Of a DNA stretch of 64,000 nt, positions 44,830 through 56,400 are shown in pieces. The stretch's first letter is position 1, and each line of letters starts with the position of its first letter. The DNA lies in NCBI GenBank assembly GCA_028583685.1, contig JAMXIF010001195.1, positions 19,070,979-19,134,978 on the forward strand, written 5' to 3'. The notes beneath the pieces were generated by a model. That model made no database searches. It was not told the DNA's origin and saw nothing but the letters and a program-made list of their open reading frames with translations. This DNA is from Petaurus breviceps papuanus (lineage: Eukaryota > Chordata > Mammalia > Diprotodontia > Petauridae). Position numbers and translations under genes: made by a program.

Positions 44830-45850
44830 CTCATGCTTCCCTTGCTTCTTGTATCTGAAAGTCAAATTTTCTATTCAACTCTGTTTTTTTCATCAACAAT
44901 GCTTAAAAGTCCTCTATTTCATTGAATTACCATATTTCCCCTTGAAACATGATACTCAGTTTTGCTGGGTAGGTGAGTCTTGATTTTTTAATCCCATCTC
45001 CTTTGATCTCCAGAATGCAATATTCCAAGCCCTTCAATCCCTCAATGTAGAAGCTGTCAGATTCTGTGTTATCCTGATTGGATTTCCACAATATTCAAAT
45101 TGTTTCTTCTTGGCTGCTTGTAATATTTTCTCCTATATCTCAGAACTCTGGAATCTTGCTATAATATTCCTAGGAGTTTTCTTTTTGGGATCATTTTCAA
45201 GAGGTGATTGGTGGATTCTTTCAACCCCTATTTTGCCCTCTGGTTCTAAAATATCAGGAAAATTTTCCTTGAGAATTTCTTGAAGGATGATTTCTAGGTT
45301 CTTTTTTGATCATGGCTTTCAGGTAGTCCAACTGGATCTATTTTCCTGTTCAGTTGTTTTTCCAATGAGATATTTCACATTGCCTTTTATTTTTTCATTT
45401 GTTTGGATCTGTTTAATAGTATTTTGATTTCTCATATAGTCACTAGCTTCCATTTGCTCCAATCTAATTCTGAAAGAATTATTCTCTTTAATGAGCTTTT
45501 GAGATTCTTTTTTCCATTTGGCAAATTAGGCTTTTTAAGGCATTCTTCTCCTCTTTGGCTTCTTGAACCTCCTTTGCCATTTGAGTTATTCTATTTTCTA
45601 AGGTGTTATTTTCTCCAGTTAGACTGTTGACTCTCTTTTCATCATTCTCATTTCACTTCCCAATTTTTTCTCCACTTCTCTTATTTGGTTTTCAAAATCC
45701 TTCTTAAGGTCCTCCATGGCCTGTAACTAGTTCGTGTTTATCTTGGAATCTTTTGGTGCAGAAGTTCTGACTTCATTGTCTTCATTCTGCTCCATGCTTT
45801 GATCCTTTTTGTCCCTGAAAAAGGAATGCAAAGTCATATTGCTGTGCTTG
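44830..45850 (-). pseudogene. L1 ORF1 relic of copy C
   Basis: Reverse-complement ORF1 blocks in order: coiled-coil region (45.4-45.75 kb), the 'catggctttcaggtagtcca' block that encodes the RRM start (45.31 kb), and the C-terminal domain (about 45.0-45.25 kb, 'gaggtgattggtggattctt'). The same block occurs on the plus strand in copy E (55.82-55.87 kb). No long frame remains. Confidence 0.7.
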
Positions 45851-46789
45851 CTTTACTTCCTTTGCCTGCCCATGTTGCCACTCAATTACTTGACTTTTGA
45901 GCTTTTTGCCACAGTAGAACTCTGCTTCCAGAGAGGAAAATTTTGTTCCAAATTGTTGACGTTTTCACTGCTGCCAGAGCTATTAGTTGGGTGCTCCCTC
46001 TGAAGCTTCCACATGCTCTGGCAAGCTGGTCACAAACCCTAGGATCTCCACCCTAGACTGAAATCCAGATCCTAGCAGGTTAAAGCAAGAGCAACTACCC
46101 CTCAGACTGGTGCTTGGTCCCCCTACAGTCTGCAGTCCAGGAGCTTCGAAGCAGCCATGCTGTGGCCGTGCCTCAGCTGCTCTTCCCTCCAGTGGCAGAG
46201 GCTGGACCACACTCTCAGATACCCTGTTCCCAAATTCCACACTGACCTCTCACTGTGTCTTTGGCATTTATGGGTTGATAATTCTGGAAGCCACCACAGC
46301 TGCTGTTGATTGACTCTCCTGAAGTCCCTCCAGCTGTGGCAGGTTGTGGCTGCCCTGAGACTAAACCATGGGCTCACCCAGGGCTAGGCTGTGATTCCAG
46401 ATTGTGAAAATGGACCCTTCCTGTCCACCTGCCAGGCTGCCTTCAGTGGGAGATTTGTTTCTCTCTGTCACTTTGTGGGTTCTGTAGCCCTAAAGTTTGT
46501 TTAGAGTCATTTTTATAGGTATTTGAGGTGGTTGTAGGGAGAGCACACAGAGTTTTCCTGCTTCTATGCCACCATCTTGGTTCTACCCCCATGTTTTTCC
46601 ATAGAGAGATTATTAAGAATTCTCTTTCTAGAAGTAAATAAGGAGACCAGGGTGAAAGCAAATGTCAAATAGAAATTATGGTGGAAAATTGGCCTGAAAC
46701 TTTAAGAATTAAACCTCAAAACTCCCCACTAATTACATATGAGTCCCAGGACTGATGTGACATATTAAAACCATCTAATAATGAAACAC

Positions 46790-46960
46790 TCTACTTAGGG
46801 AGATACTGAGCTTCCCATCAATAAAAGTTTTTAAATAAAAAACTTAGAGGACCAGACATCTGAGAGACTTGAAAGGGCATTCCTATTCAGGTCCAAGCTG
46901 AATCATATGGCCTTTCAATTCCCTTCTGGTTCTGAAATCCTACAATTCTATAATGCCTGC
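46790..46960 (+). mobile_element. CR1/L3 3' end
   Basis: 'gcttcccatcaataaaagtt', 'gcattcctattcaggtccaa' and 'ggttctgaaatcctacaatt' follow the CR1/L3 3' end. Confidence 0.45.
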
Positions 46961-47234
46961 TCACCTCCAATTATTCTCAAGAACATTCTGTATGAAGTAA
47001 CCAAATTAGGTTAGTCACTGTTTCTTTAACATGCCTCATGTTTCCCCCGGTTAATATTTTTGTTGTACTATTTTAAACATTCTACTAAGCTCAGGTCTCT
47101 CAACCAGACTGCTTGAAAGTCATTAATTTAATTAATTAAATGGAAAAGGTTCCATTTCTCCCACTATAGGATTAAGCTGAGCTTTGCATAATTAATTATT
47201 CTTAGCATAATTTCCCCCTCCTCTTCATTTTTCC

Positions 47235-48260
47235 TCTTGGTAAATTGTATCCTGTCCTTTCCTTTTTTGATGTGGGCTACAAAATCCCATGTAATTTCAT
47301 CTGGGTTTTCTTAGGATATTATCCTTTTCTTCCTGGCTGCTTAGGGCAATTTTCTTTGACCTGTAAGCGCTGGAGTTGAATGATTTACATTTCTTTTTTT
47401 GTTCAATTTTACCTTGCTTTTGGATATTGACATGAATTATTCCCAGTTTTGTATAAAACTATACACATATGTGTGTAAAAATACACATACACACATATAT
47501 ACATTTACACACATATACATATGTAATACATATATGTATATATATGTATACTATCACCTTTATTTCTAAATATATTTTCCCCTTCTTTCCTAACCATTTT
47601 GTAGCTAAGATAAAAAATAATTCAACAAAAGTACCTATGAGAAAGTCTGACACCATATAGACATGACACATCTATATTCCCTTACCTCTGCAAAGGAAAG
47701 AGGTAAATTCATCTTCTCAACTTTTCTGGGACTTGTCTTAGTTATTATAAACATAGAGTGCAGATTTTTTTTTCTATTTTCAGTTTGGTCTACGGTAAGA
47801 ATAATTCTATTCAGTTTTCTTTTATGATTTCCCATAATATTGTTTCTGGGTTCTTTGTTTTGTAATATTTTCAGGGAATATGATGAACCTTAATTTATAG
47901 CCTCTTTTGCCTTCCAGATCATTTTTCCCCCAAATATTAGATATCGCATGAAGTATTTGTTCCAATGTCTTTTTTAGTCTTTTGACACTGTTCTAAGATC
48001 TCATGCTTTTTTCTCATTGCATTTTCGAGTTCTTTTTCCTCCACTTTGTTTTTCAGATTGTTTACTACTTTGACAAGGATTTTCAGTCTCTCTTCTAAGC
48101 TATTTATTATTCTTCACAAGTGTTTCCATGATTTCTAATTTGCCTATTTTTTCCTTCATTCATTTGAATGGACTTTTCATTGACTCAGAGTCCTTAGGAC
48201 CAATCCATCCTCTTTTCTTGTGTCCTACTTATAATTACTATTGTCATTCTCTTCTGTGTT
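47235..48260 (-). mobile_element. probable HAL1/L1 ORF1 remnant
   Basis: 'ttcttcctggctgcttaggg' followed by 'caattttctttgacctgtaa' parallels the ORF1 C-terminal block of the L1 copies. 48.0-48.2 kb ('tttcgagttctttttcctcc', 'gtctctcttctaagctattt') is what a Glu/Lys/Leu coiled coil gives when read from the other strand. It is older than copies B-E. A TA/CA-rich tract lies inside at about 47460-47550. Confidence 0.45.
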
Positions 48261-48819
48261 TAAGCATGATATTTTAAAAAAATGTATCAGGTTTGTTTTT
48301 AACAATTTGCCCATTCTTTAGTCTTCCTCCTATGGATGTTTTGTGACTCTGCCTCTCCTCCTTTCTACTCCTCGCTCCCCTCCAACTTGCTGGTTTTTTT
48401 CCTTTTCAATTAAAAAAAAACATTTTTTTTCCTCTTCCCAACATCTCTGGCAAATTTTTATTATTCCTTTATTTATTTATTTGTTTTTTTTTATTCCTTT
48501 TTTAGGAAGAAAGAAAAACAAAATCCTTGTAAAAAGTATATATCATCAGGCAAATATATATCTTATTCCACATCTTGACTCCATCCCCTCATGAATAAAA
48601 AATCCTAATTAAATACTAAAATAGAAATTAAAAAAATAAAACAATAAAAGCAAAAATCCCATTGGATTAATAGTATAAAGTAGGGGCTCATTAAAAAAAA
48701 TAGACAATTAGCTCATTTTATTGTTTAAAAGGGAGAAAGGAAAAGCCAATTAGTAGTGTCAAAAAGGAAAAAAGGGAAATTCACAATAAAGGAAATTATT
48801 AGAAACTATTTTACCCATC
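48261..48819. other. unassigned A/T-rich DNA
   Basis: Poly(T) and poly(A) runs around 48.4-48.7 kb. No gene seen. Confidence 0.4.
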
Positions 48820-48839
48820 TATATACAAACAAAATATTA

Positions 48840-49230
48840 GCTAAAATTGATACAGCACTTTGAAGTTTATAAAGAGCTTCTTTACATGTGTGAGCTCATT
48901 TGATCATCATGGGAACTCTGTGGCAGTTATTATTACTATTATAATTTTATTATAATAATCATAATTACTATTATTTATTATAATATTTATTTTATTTAAT
49001 ATTATATATTTTATATAATAATGTAATATAATAAATATAAATTATTTATTATAATAATTATAATTACTATTATTATTCCCATTTTAAAGTTGAGAAAACT
49101 GAAGTTGAGGGGTTAAGAGATTTGCACCAGCCACAGACACTTCGTTACTAAGTGAGAGTCAGGATTTAAATTCAGGCCTTCCAGTCTGTATGTCTGGCAC
49201 ATTATATACAATGTTGCTTGGCTGCCTAAG
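48840..49230 (-). mobile_element. MIR with an AT-rich expansion inside
   Basis: 'tttgaagtttataaagagct' and 'catttgatcatcatgggaac' (left) and 'cccattttaaagttgagaaa', 'gtctggcacattatatacaa' (right) are MIR in minus orientation. About 150 bp of ATT/AAT-type repeat (48925-49080) replaces the usual few bases in the middle. Confidence 0.65.
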
Positions 49231-49679
49231 GAAGATCCACACTGTTTTTTTATGAAACTTTTCCTGGCTTTAAAATTGGTGAAATTCTTGTCAAACTGGT
49301 CACTCAGTGGAGGACTCAGAGTGGGAGAGGTAGTTGCTAATAGGCAAGCAGAACTCTCAGCACTTGACCTGGAGGGCAACTGAGAAGTCTGGCTTAAAGT
49401 AGCTTCCATCTTCTTTCATCTCAGCATAGTTCCTGGTACAGTGGGCTGTATTCAGGTGACTGATGAGGACTAGGTGATTGTGAACTTTCCCTTTGGGTAA
49501 TAGCAAAGTTTTCTTTTCAGGAATCAGGAGAAAGGCCCTACCCACCTTCCCATTTGGCCTTGGTTTATAGTAGAAGGAAGGAGAGGAAAGAAAAAAAGGA
49601 AAAAAGAAAGAAGAAATAAAAGAAGGGGATAAAGAGAAGGAATGAAAGGAGGAAAGAAGAAAAAGAGTGAAAAAGGAAG

Positions 49680-49940
49680 GAAATATGCATTTATTAAATT
49701 CCTACTATTCATCAGGCACTGTGCTAAGCACTTTATAAATCCTTTGATCCTCATAAAAACCCTGGGAGGTATATGCTATCATTATCCACATTTTACATTT
49801 GTGGAACCTAAGGGAGACAGAGGTTAAGTGACTTGTCTAAGGTCACTCAGCTAGGCAATGTCTGAGACTGGATTTGAGCTCAGGTCTTCCTTCCTCCAGG
49901 CCTAGCCTATCTATCTGCTGTGCCACCTAGTTATCAATGA
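49680..49940 (-). mobile_element. MIR/CORE-SINE
   Basis: 'tttattaaattcctactatt', 'ggcactgtgctaagcacttt', 'gttaagtgacttgtctaagg', 'gagctcaggtcttccttcct' and 'gctgtgccacctagttatc' are in full minus-strand order. It is one of the more complete MIR-type copies here. A purine-rich stretch (49570-49680) precedes it. Confidence 0.7.
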
Positions 49941-50281
49941 TTTGATACCATTTCCCTTTGTACATTTTGGTTTTGAGGACTAACGTTACTGTACATTTTT
50001 TCTACTATATTTTCTGTTTGTTGATCTTTTGTTTCATATGAGGCAGTTTCTTCCTCTTTTTAAGTGGTGTTAGAAGGAACTGGAATCTCTATGTCACTGT
50101 CTTTTTTTTTTTTTTTAACTCTTTTGCTCATATTGTAACCCTCTCCAGGACACATTCCCTTCAACTTGAACTCCATCTGAAAAATTCTTATATTGATTAT
50201 CTGTATCTTCTGTAGCACCTAGCACAGAACTAATACCAGCCATTAACACTAATGCACCTTTTGTGTCACAGAACAGGGTAT

Positions 50282-50530
50282 CAAGTAAGTGGTATCGTAG
50301 ATAGAATGCTGGGCTTGGAGTCAGAAGACCTGATTTCCATTTCTGCCTCTTTCATTTACTAGCTGAGTGACACTGGCCAAGTCATTTGGCCTCTCTGTGC
50401 CTCCAATTCTTCATCTGTAGAATAGGGATAGTAGTACCTCCAAATTAGGGGTGTTGTGAGGCTCAAGTGAGTTATAACATATGTCAAGTGCTTTGCAAAT
50501 CTCAAACATGTATAGAAATGCTAGCGATTT
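50282..50530 (+). mobile_element. MIR
   Basis: 'gctgggcttggagtcagaag', 'ctagctgagtgacactggcc', 'tcatctgtagaatagggata' and 'gtcaagtgctttgcaaatct' cover nearly the whole MIR in plus orientation. Confidence 0.75.
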
Positions 50531-50603
50531 TGATTCTGTCAGTTTCAAGTTGACCTGACTCAGGATTTCAAAACCATTCTATATTGGAATAGTGAGATAT
50601 TTC

Positions 50604-50762
50604 TTTTTTTTTTATGAGCAATTGGGTTTAAGTAACTTGCTCAAGGTTACATGGCCAGTTATTTCCTGGGTGTGGTGCTGTGTCGGAGCCCGGATTCGAT
50701 CCCCAGGTCATCCTGACACTGGAGCCGATGCTCTTACTGGCTGAGCCACCTGGCCTCCCCTA
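50604..50762 (-). mobile_element. SINE type 2 with target duplication
   Basis: Plus-strand poly(T), 'gagcaattgggtttaagtaa', 'ggagcccggattcgatcccc', end 'gagccacctggcctcccc'. Exact 9-bp duplications agatatttc at 50595-50603 and 50763-50771. Confidence 0.92.
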
Positions 50763-50771
50763 AGATATTTC

Positions 50772-52985
50772 AGCTCTAAGTAATAATTAGGGGACTGAGA
50801 TTCAACTAATAACTAGCTGAGTTCAGAGTGGGTAATGATTGGGAAGTCAGGATGTTGAGATGGTGGGAATTTTATCATGGGACATTGTCTGGGATGGGCA
50901 CATCCGGATGACATGCTGCAATGAAGGACTCCGGACATTATTAGGGTAAGGGGTAAAAAAAGAAAAGGGGAAAATGCCAGGAAAGAAGATATGGCAGAAA
51001 GTGGAGGACACTTTATCAGGTTCAGAGTCATGTCTAGTACAGGGTCTCCTGAAGAATGTATAAATGCATACCCACAAAAAGATCGAAATTAGCACTCAGA
51101 GTATATGAGTATCCCATTTACTAAATCTTCCTACATATAACAGAGAGGAATAGATGAGGGGAAAAGAGGAATTTTCCAGAATTCTTTTTGTTTTCTCTCT
51201 CCTTTTTAGCTTTATATATAAATTGCCATATCTGCTGCCGTAGTTTGAAGTTTATTTTCATCTTGGCCTTCAATCACAAAAATAAAAACCTAACATAAGC
51301 TTATTTTTCTCTGAGAAAGAATACCACAGTTATATATTAAAAGATAAAACTGCATTATTTTATCATCCTGAATGGGTTTGTCATCTGTCTTAGGGACAGA
51401 CAATAATCCATGACCTTTAACCTATGGAGGCCAATACTACTAATTACTTAAATAAGAGAACTTTGTGCTTGAGTAAAATAGATTTGTCAGGTAATACAAC
51501 ATGTAGTACATGTGATTAATTTGCTATTGTAGTTCCGGGGTGGGCACTCAAAGGTATGTACTGGTCTTATAGAGGGTATTTGTGAATATTTGAGTCTTCC
51601 TTATGCAATTCTATACTGGAGTAAAGCTCCTCATAACTCTCTTAAGAGTGATATGTCTTTTGCTTTCTAGTGGTATATATTTCTTAGGTTGAACTGCCTC
51701 AAGGACTTCTCACTTAGTTTTTGAGAGAGCTATGCCAGTTGCCATGAACAGTCAGAAACAGCATGTTCTCATTAAAACATTGAAGTCAGCCTACATATTC
51801 ATTTGGAAATGTATTTTTTCTCAAATCAAACTGAAAATAATAATAGCAGTGTATGATTCTGAACCAGAAAGGAGTTAATAGCCTCATAAGAAGGTGTCCT
51901 TCTGCTGTGAATTGCAGAGTGGGAGAAGACAGAGATATAGAAGAATGGCTTTTCCCCTTTCCTTTTTTCCAGTGGGAAAAGAATGAGGACCAATAAAGAA
52001 CAAATATTGTCCCTCAGAGAGATGAAAGTTTCTTTTTGCCTTTGCTTGAGGAAATCTTTGTTGAGGTCATCATTTTCAGAGCTGTATGATCTGAAGATCC
52101 TGACTGAAGAGCGTCATAAAGTCTCATCATAACTTCCAAGGGGGACAAAATGGGAAGGAAAATATGTCCTCCCCTATTCATTTCCTACCACCTATAAAAT
52201 TGGCAAAAGACCACATATGCCATTTGGCTTCGTAAACCTGTTATTCTATTCCAGTTGAAGCAGTGAAGAAGTTTTAGCATTTTATATTCTTTCCATAGTG
52301 TTTTGTATGTTTGTATTCTGCACCGATTTTTTACTTGGTTACACACCAAACATCTCTCTGTATATACATACACACATATGTGTATGTATATATGTGCATA
52401 TATGCTTGTGTATATACATGTATGTATATATGTGTATGTGTGTATACATGTATATTTCCCCCCACCCTGGGGTGAGGCAATTTCTAGGTACTTTCTACCT
52501 TCCTTATTGTGATTACTATTTTGCATTGATTCATTAAATTTATCTAGAAAAGGTTAGAAAAAAATCAATATTATTATGTTCATCATTTTTGAAATTTTCA
52601 GGATTTACAGATTATTCAGAGGTATAATTCCATGGAGTGACTTCTTGCTTTTATCTTTTATTTCTTTGCTAACCAACCAAATTTATAGTACAAGGAGAGC
52701 TTAATCAGAACTGATTGCTATAGTTATAATGGCTTTTCCATGTCTGTTATACCAGGTTTATTTTTGTTAATGTCATTTAGTGCTTAGTATCTTCTATCTT
52801 TCATCTTAAAGAAAGCACTTTTTGGTGGGGGGTGTTGTTGTTGTAGTTTAATATGAACCTGAAAGAGGTTATCTCACAGAGGATAACAGAATGACCCCCA
52901 AAATCTTCATTCTAGGGCACTGAGCTGAATTTAACAATGTTACATCTAAGAAGGAAATATATTATCTTATACTTGAATTTAACAA
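50772..52985. other. unassigned DNA with a TATG/CATA-rich tract
   Basis: An imperfect TATG/CATA tract lies at about 52360-52460. A GT-rich run (ggtggggggtgttgttgttg) lies near 52824. No repeat family or exon recognised otherwise. Confidence 0.4.
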
Positions 52986-52989
52986 ATAA

Positions 52990-53420
52990 AATTCAGAAGC
53001 ACAGGTTAGAGGAAGCATAGTGAGATAGCAACTTTTCTGGGAAATATTTGGGAGTTTTAATGTACTATAAAAGGTCAAAATAATTCAGCAGTACAATTTG
53101 GCAGACAAAAAAGGTAATGCAATACTGTGCTGCCTTAAGGGAGGCAATGTTCAAGAAAAAGGAGTTTTTGATTCTTTCTTTACTCTGGCTCTTATCAGAA
53201 CATATCAGGAGTATAACATTAAGTACAGGGTACTTCAGTTTAAGAAGGGCATTGATAAGCTGGAAAGCATCTAGAAGAGGGTTAACAAGTTAGTGGAGGG
53301 ACTTGAGTCCATGTCATGCAAGGATTGGTTGAAGTAAATGACACTGTTTATCATGAAAAAGACATTACTCAAGAGGGAAATAATAGATAGATCCACTTAT
53401 TTGAAGAGTTGTTATGTGAC
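52990..53420 (+). mobile_element. CR1/L3-type LINE fragment, upstream part
   Basis: 'gaagggcattgataagctgg', 'aaagcatctagaagagggtt', 'gacttgagtccatgtcatgc', 'aggattggttgaagtaaatg' and 'tatttgaagagttgttatgt' follow the recalled CR1/L3 block lying upstream of that seen at 34.7-35.4 kb. Confidence 0.65.
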
Positions 53421-53618
53421 TTAATTCTGATGATCTCATTCTATTCTTTGTAAAATTCAATGCTTCCTCATCTTTTCAAATATAAGTATTTAAGCTATCA
53501 TCATGTTTATCACTGTCTGCTTGTGTGTAGTAGTCACAAGAGTATTCATATATCTCAGAAGAGATGACCAGATACCAGATAGCTGGTAGAATAAATTCTC
53601 TCTCTTTCCCTCCCTCAC

Positions 53619-53620
<2 letters not shown>

Positions 53621-53668
<48 letters not shown>
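53621..53668 (+). repeat. (CT)n microsatellite
   Basis: CT units with one CTGT interruption, followed by CACT units. Arg/Glu and Ser/Leu frames here are artefacts. Confidence 0.97.
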
Positions 53669-54207
53669 ACTCACTCACTTTTGGGCACAAAAAGAAACCA
53701 ATTCCAACACTCTGGTCAGGACTTTCAATATATTCTGCCATATAAATATGACATCTATTTATTCTTATCAAGAATATCATAATACTTTAATTTCTATAGG
53801 AATATGCCAATTGATTACTCTTGGACAGTGATCCCATATTAGGAGTACCAACAGTTATATGACTCACAATAAAATCCCACTCAAATGTCTTTATCTTGGC
53901 ATGGAAATTACTATGAACTCTTCTAGGCTTTCTTAGTAGAACTACTTTGAAAGAAAAAAATCAAGAAGAAATAAGCAAGTAATGATGCATATGTGTGGCT
54001 TTCTTAATGCATTAAGATCTTTCAGAGATTGCTTTATGGAGACTGCAAGGGCATCCTTGATGATAATATGAGAAAGGAGGAAGTAAAAGGTGTTTTTGGT
54101 TATTATATAGCAGAGTACATATTTGAAAGACCTTTTAAAATTTATTTTTTTTAATCAGCAAGTATTTATTTCCCACCCCCTCCAACTAAAAAGAAAAAAG
54201 AAAAAAC

Positions 54208-54367
54208 AAAGCTTTTTTTATACACAATTGGGTTTAAGTGACTTGCTCAAGGTTACACGGCCAGTTATTTCTGGGTGTGGTGCTAAGTATCTGAGCCCGG
54301 ATTCCATCCCCAGGTCATCCCGACACTGAGGCCGGTGCTCTTACTTGCTGAGCCACTTGGCTGCCCG
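54208..54367 (-). mobile_element. SINE type 2
   Basis: 'acaattgggtttaagtgact', 'acggccagttatttctgggt', 'ctgagcccggattccatccc', 'gccggtgctcttacttgctg', end 'cttggctgccc'. The target duplication is not clear. Confidence 0.85.
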
Positions 54368-54569
54368 TTACCTTTTTTTTTTTTTAAACAAAAAATGAAG
54401 ATGGGAAAAATAGATTTTTGCTTTAACCAAGTACAAAAAATACATGCTTCATTCTGTATCATGAATTCATCACATGCTCTTTGTCAAGAGTTGGGTAGCA
54501 TATTTTATTATTAGTACTTTAAAATAGTAGTTGGAAATTGTACTGAGCAGTGTTCTTAAGTCTTTCAAA

Positions 54570-54795
54570 CTTTTTTTTATAGTACTATTATGTTAAGTAT
54601 TCTGCTTTTACTGATTTTACAATATTATCAGTTTATACAAGTTTTCTTACATTCCTTTTAAATGATCCTGTTCATCATTTCTTATAACACAATTATAGTC
54701 AATTAAATTAATATACCATAATGTATTTAATCATTCTTCAAATGATAAACACTATCTTAGTTTCTAGTTCCTTCAAAAAAAAATTAAAAAAAAAA
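54570..54795 (-). mobile_element. old L1 ORF2 3' remnant
   Basis: 'gttcatcatttcttataaca' and 'taatgtatttaatcattctt' parallel the ORF2 C-terminal block at 28.74-28.83 kb. It adjoins the plus-strand L1 copy E. Confidence 0.5.
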
Positions 54796-55877
54796 CTGAG
54801 GCGTGGAGTCAAGATGGCAGAGTAGAAAAAGGACTTCCGCTGGGCTCCAGCTCCCACCACCTCCAATTCATGTAAAAGGTGACTCTGAACAAACTTTGGA
54901 GCTACTGAACCCACAAAATGACACAGAGAAGATTACCTCCCACGGAGGACAGCTCGGCAGACCAACTGGCCTGAAGACTGTAGGCGGACCAAGTGACCCG
55001 TCTGAGGAATAATTTCACTTGCTTTAACCTGCTAGGATCTGGATTGTTGTCTAGGGTGGAGGTCTTTGGGTGTCTGCCCAGCTTGCTAGAGCATGTGGAG
55101 GCTTCAGAGAGGGCACCCAACTAATACCTTCAGCAGCTGAGAAAATCACAGTATTTGGTATGAAGCTCCCCTCTCTGGTAGAAGAGTCATACTGTTGCAA
55201 AAAGTCCAAAAGTCAAGTAATTGAGTGACAACATGAGTAAAGGAGGGAAGCAAAACAAACAGAGGAATCCAACATTAGACTCCTATTTTGGGGACAAAAA
55301 GGATCAAAGCATGGAATAGGAGGAAGACAGTGAAGTCAAAACTCCTGCACTAGAAGCTTCCAAGAAAAAAAAAAAAAACGAGCTGGTTACAGGCCACAAT
55401 CCTTAAAAAGGATTTTGAAAACCAAATAAGAGAAGTGGAGGAAAAATTCAGAAGAGAAATGAGAATGATCCAAGAAAATCATGAAAAGAGAGTCAACAGT
55501 GTGACTGCAGAAAATAACACCTTAGAAAATAGACCCACTCAAATGGCAAAAGAGGCTTTAAAAGGCAATGAGGAGAAGAATGCCTTAAAAAGCCTAATTT
55601 TCCAGATGGAAAATGAATCTCAAAAGCTCACTGAGGAGAATGATTCCTTCAGAATTAGATTGGAGGAAATGGAAGCTAGTGATTTTATGAGAAATCAAGA
55701 TACTATTAAACAGATCCAAACAAATGAAAAAAATAGAAGGCAATTTGAAATATCTCATTGGGAAAACCACTGACCTTGAAAATATATCCAGGAGATATAA
55801 TTTTAAAATTATCGGACTACCTGAAAGCCATGATCAAAAAAAAAGAACCTAGAAATCATCCTTCAAGAAATTCTCAA
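54796..55877 (+). mobile_element. 5'-only L1 fragment (copy E): 5' UTR and ORF1 start
   Basis: It starts 'tgaggcgtggagtcaagatg' with 'gcagagtagaaaaaggactt', and has a 5' UTR of about 430 bp before the ORF1 start codon near 55233. It stops inside ORF1 at 'caagaaattctcaa', where copy C continues. No ORF2, 3' UTR or poly(A) follows. It is the only plus-strand L1 5' end of any length here. Confidence 0.8.
55233..55877 (+). pseudogene. L1 ORF1 N-terminal half (copy E)
   Basis: The frame opens MSKGGKQNKQRNPTLDSYFG and meets a TAG after DQSME (about 55317). It resumes in another frame after an A-run near 55366. The main open part (55435-55773) is a clear coiled coil: MEEKFRREMRMIQENHEKR, then ENNTLENRPTQMAKEALKG and MENESQKLTEENDSFRIRLE. 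A further frame change precedes the RRM-start block (sequence encoding LPESHDQ-like residues at about 55820). ORF1p would form trimers and bind L1 RNA, but this copy cannot. Confidence 0.82.
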
Positions 55878-55884
55878 TTGTCTT

Positions 55885-56050
55885 CCTGTTTCTGCTTGCT
55901 TCAGTCTGTATTATTTCATGTGTATCATCTCATATTTCCCTGAATTCTTCATATTTATAATTTCTTATAGTGTAATAATAATCTGTTTAATACATTTACT
56001 AGTACATATTTAATCAGTCCTCTATTGATGAGTTCTCTACAAACATTACT
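55885..56050 (-). mobile_element. old L1 ORF2 3' remnant, second flank copy
   Basis: 'tttataatttcttatagtgt', 'aataataatctgtttaatac' and 'ctattgatgagttctctaca' are the same ORF2 block as at 54.67-54.76 kb, in the same orientation, on the other side of copy E. Confidence 0.5.
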
Positions 56051-56109
56051 ATCAGTGGTTCAGTAATCACATTTATGGATTCTCTAGCACTCTGTGATAA
56101 ATTTCATCT

Positions 56110-56400
56110 CTTGATGAACTTCATTTATTATAATAATTTATATTTATATGGCATTTTAAAGTCCTCTAAGGTCCAATTCTGCCCTGAATTCTTTTTTTTT
56201 TATTTATTTTCTGAAAATTTCATTTGCACCTCACAACAATCCTGTGAATTAGGTGTTATAGGTATTGTTATACCTATATTGGCAAAGAGACTGAAGCTTA
56301 AAAAATATAAGTGATGTTCCCATTGTCAACCATTTATGAAATATGATATGTGGGATTTGAATACAGGTTTTTTAAGTTTTTAGCAAATAAAATTTTAGCT
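56110..56400 (-). mobile_element. MIR remnant
   Basis: 'tttatatggcattttaaagt', 'cctcacaacaatcctgtgaa', 'aggtgttataggtattgtta' and 'gggatttgaatacagg' follow minus-strand MIR order. Confidence 0.6.

Larger units (their letters stand above)
43675..46592 (-). mobile_element. half-L1-like element (copy C): 5' UTR, ORF1, spacer, 3' UTR; no ORF2
   Basis: Minus-strand 5' end at about 46592 ('tagaaccaagatggtggcat'), 5' UTR to about 45850, ORF1 to about 44830, spacer 44.83-44.13 kb, then two 3' UTR-like starts (43915-44130 and 43680-43910). No ORF2 sequence was seen between the spacer and the 3' UTR. The structure resembles HAL1 (L1 with ORF1 only), though simple internal deletion is also possible. 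Confidence 0.65.
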
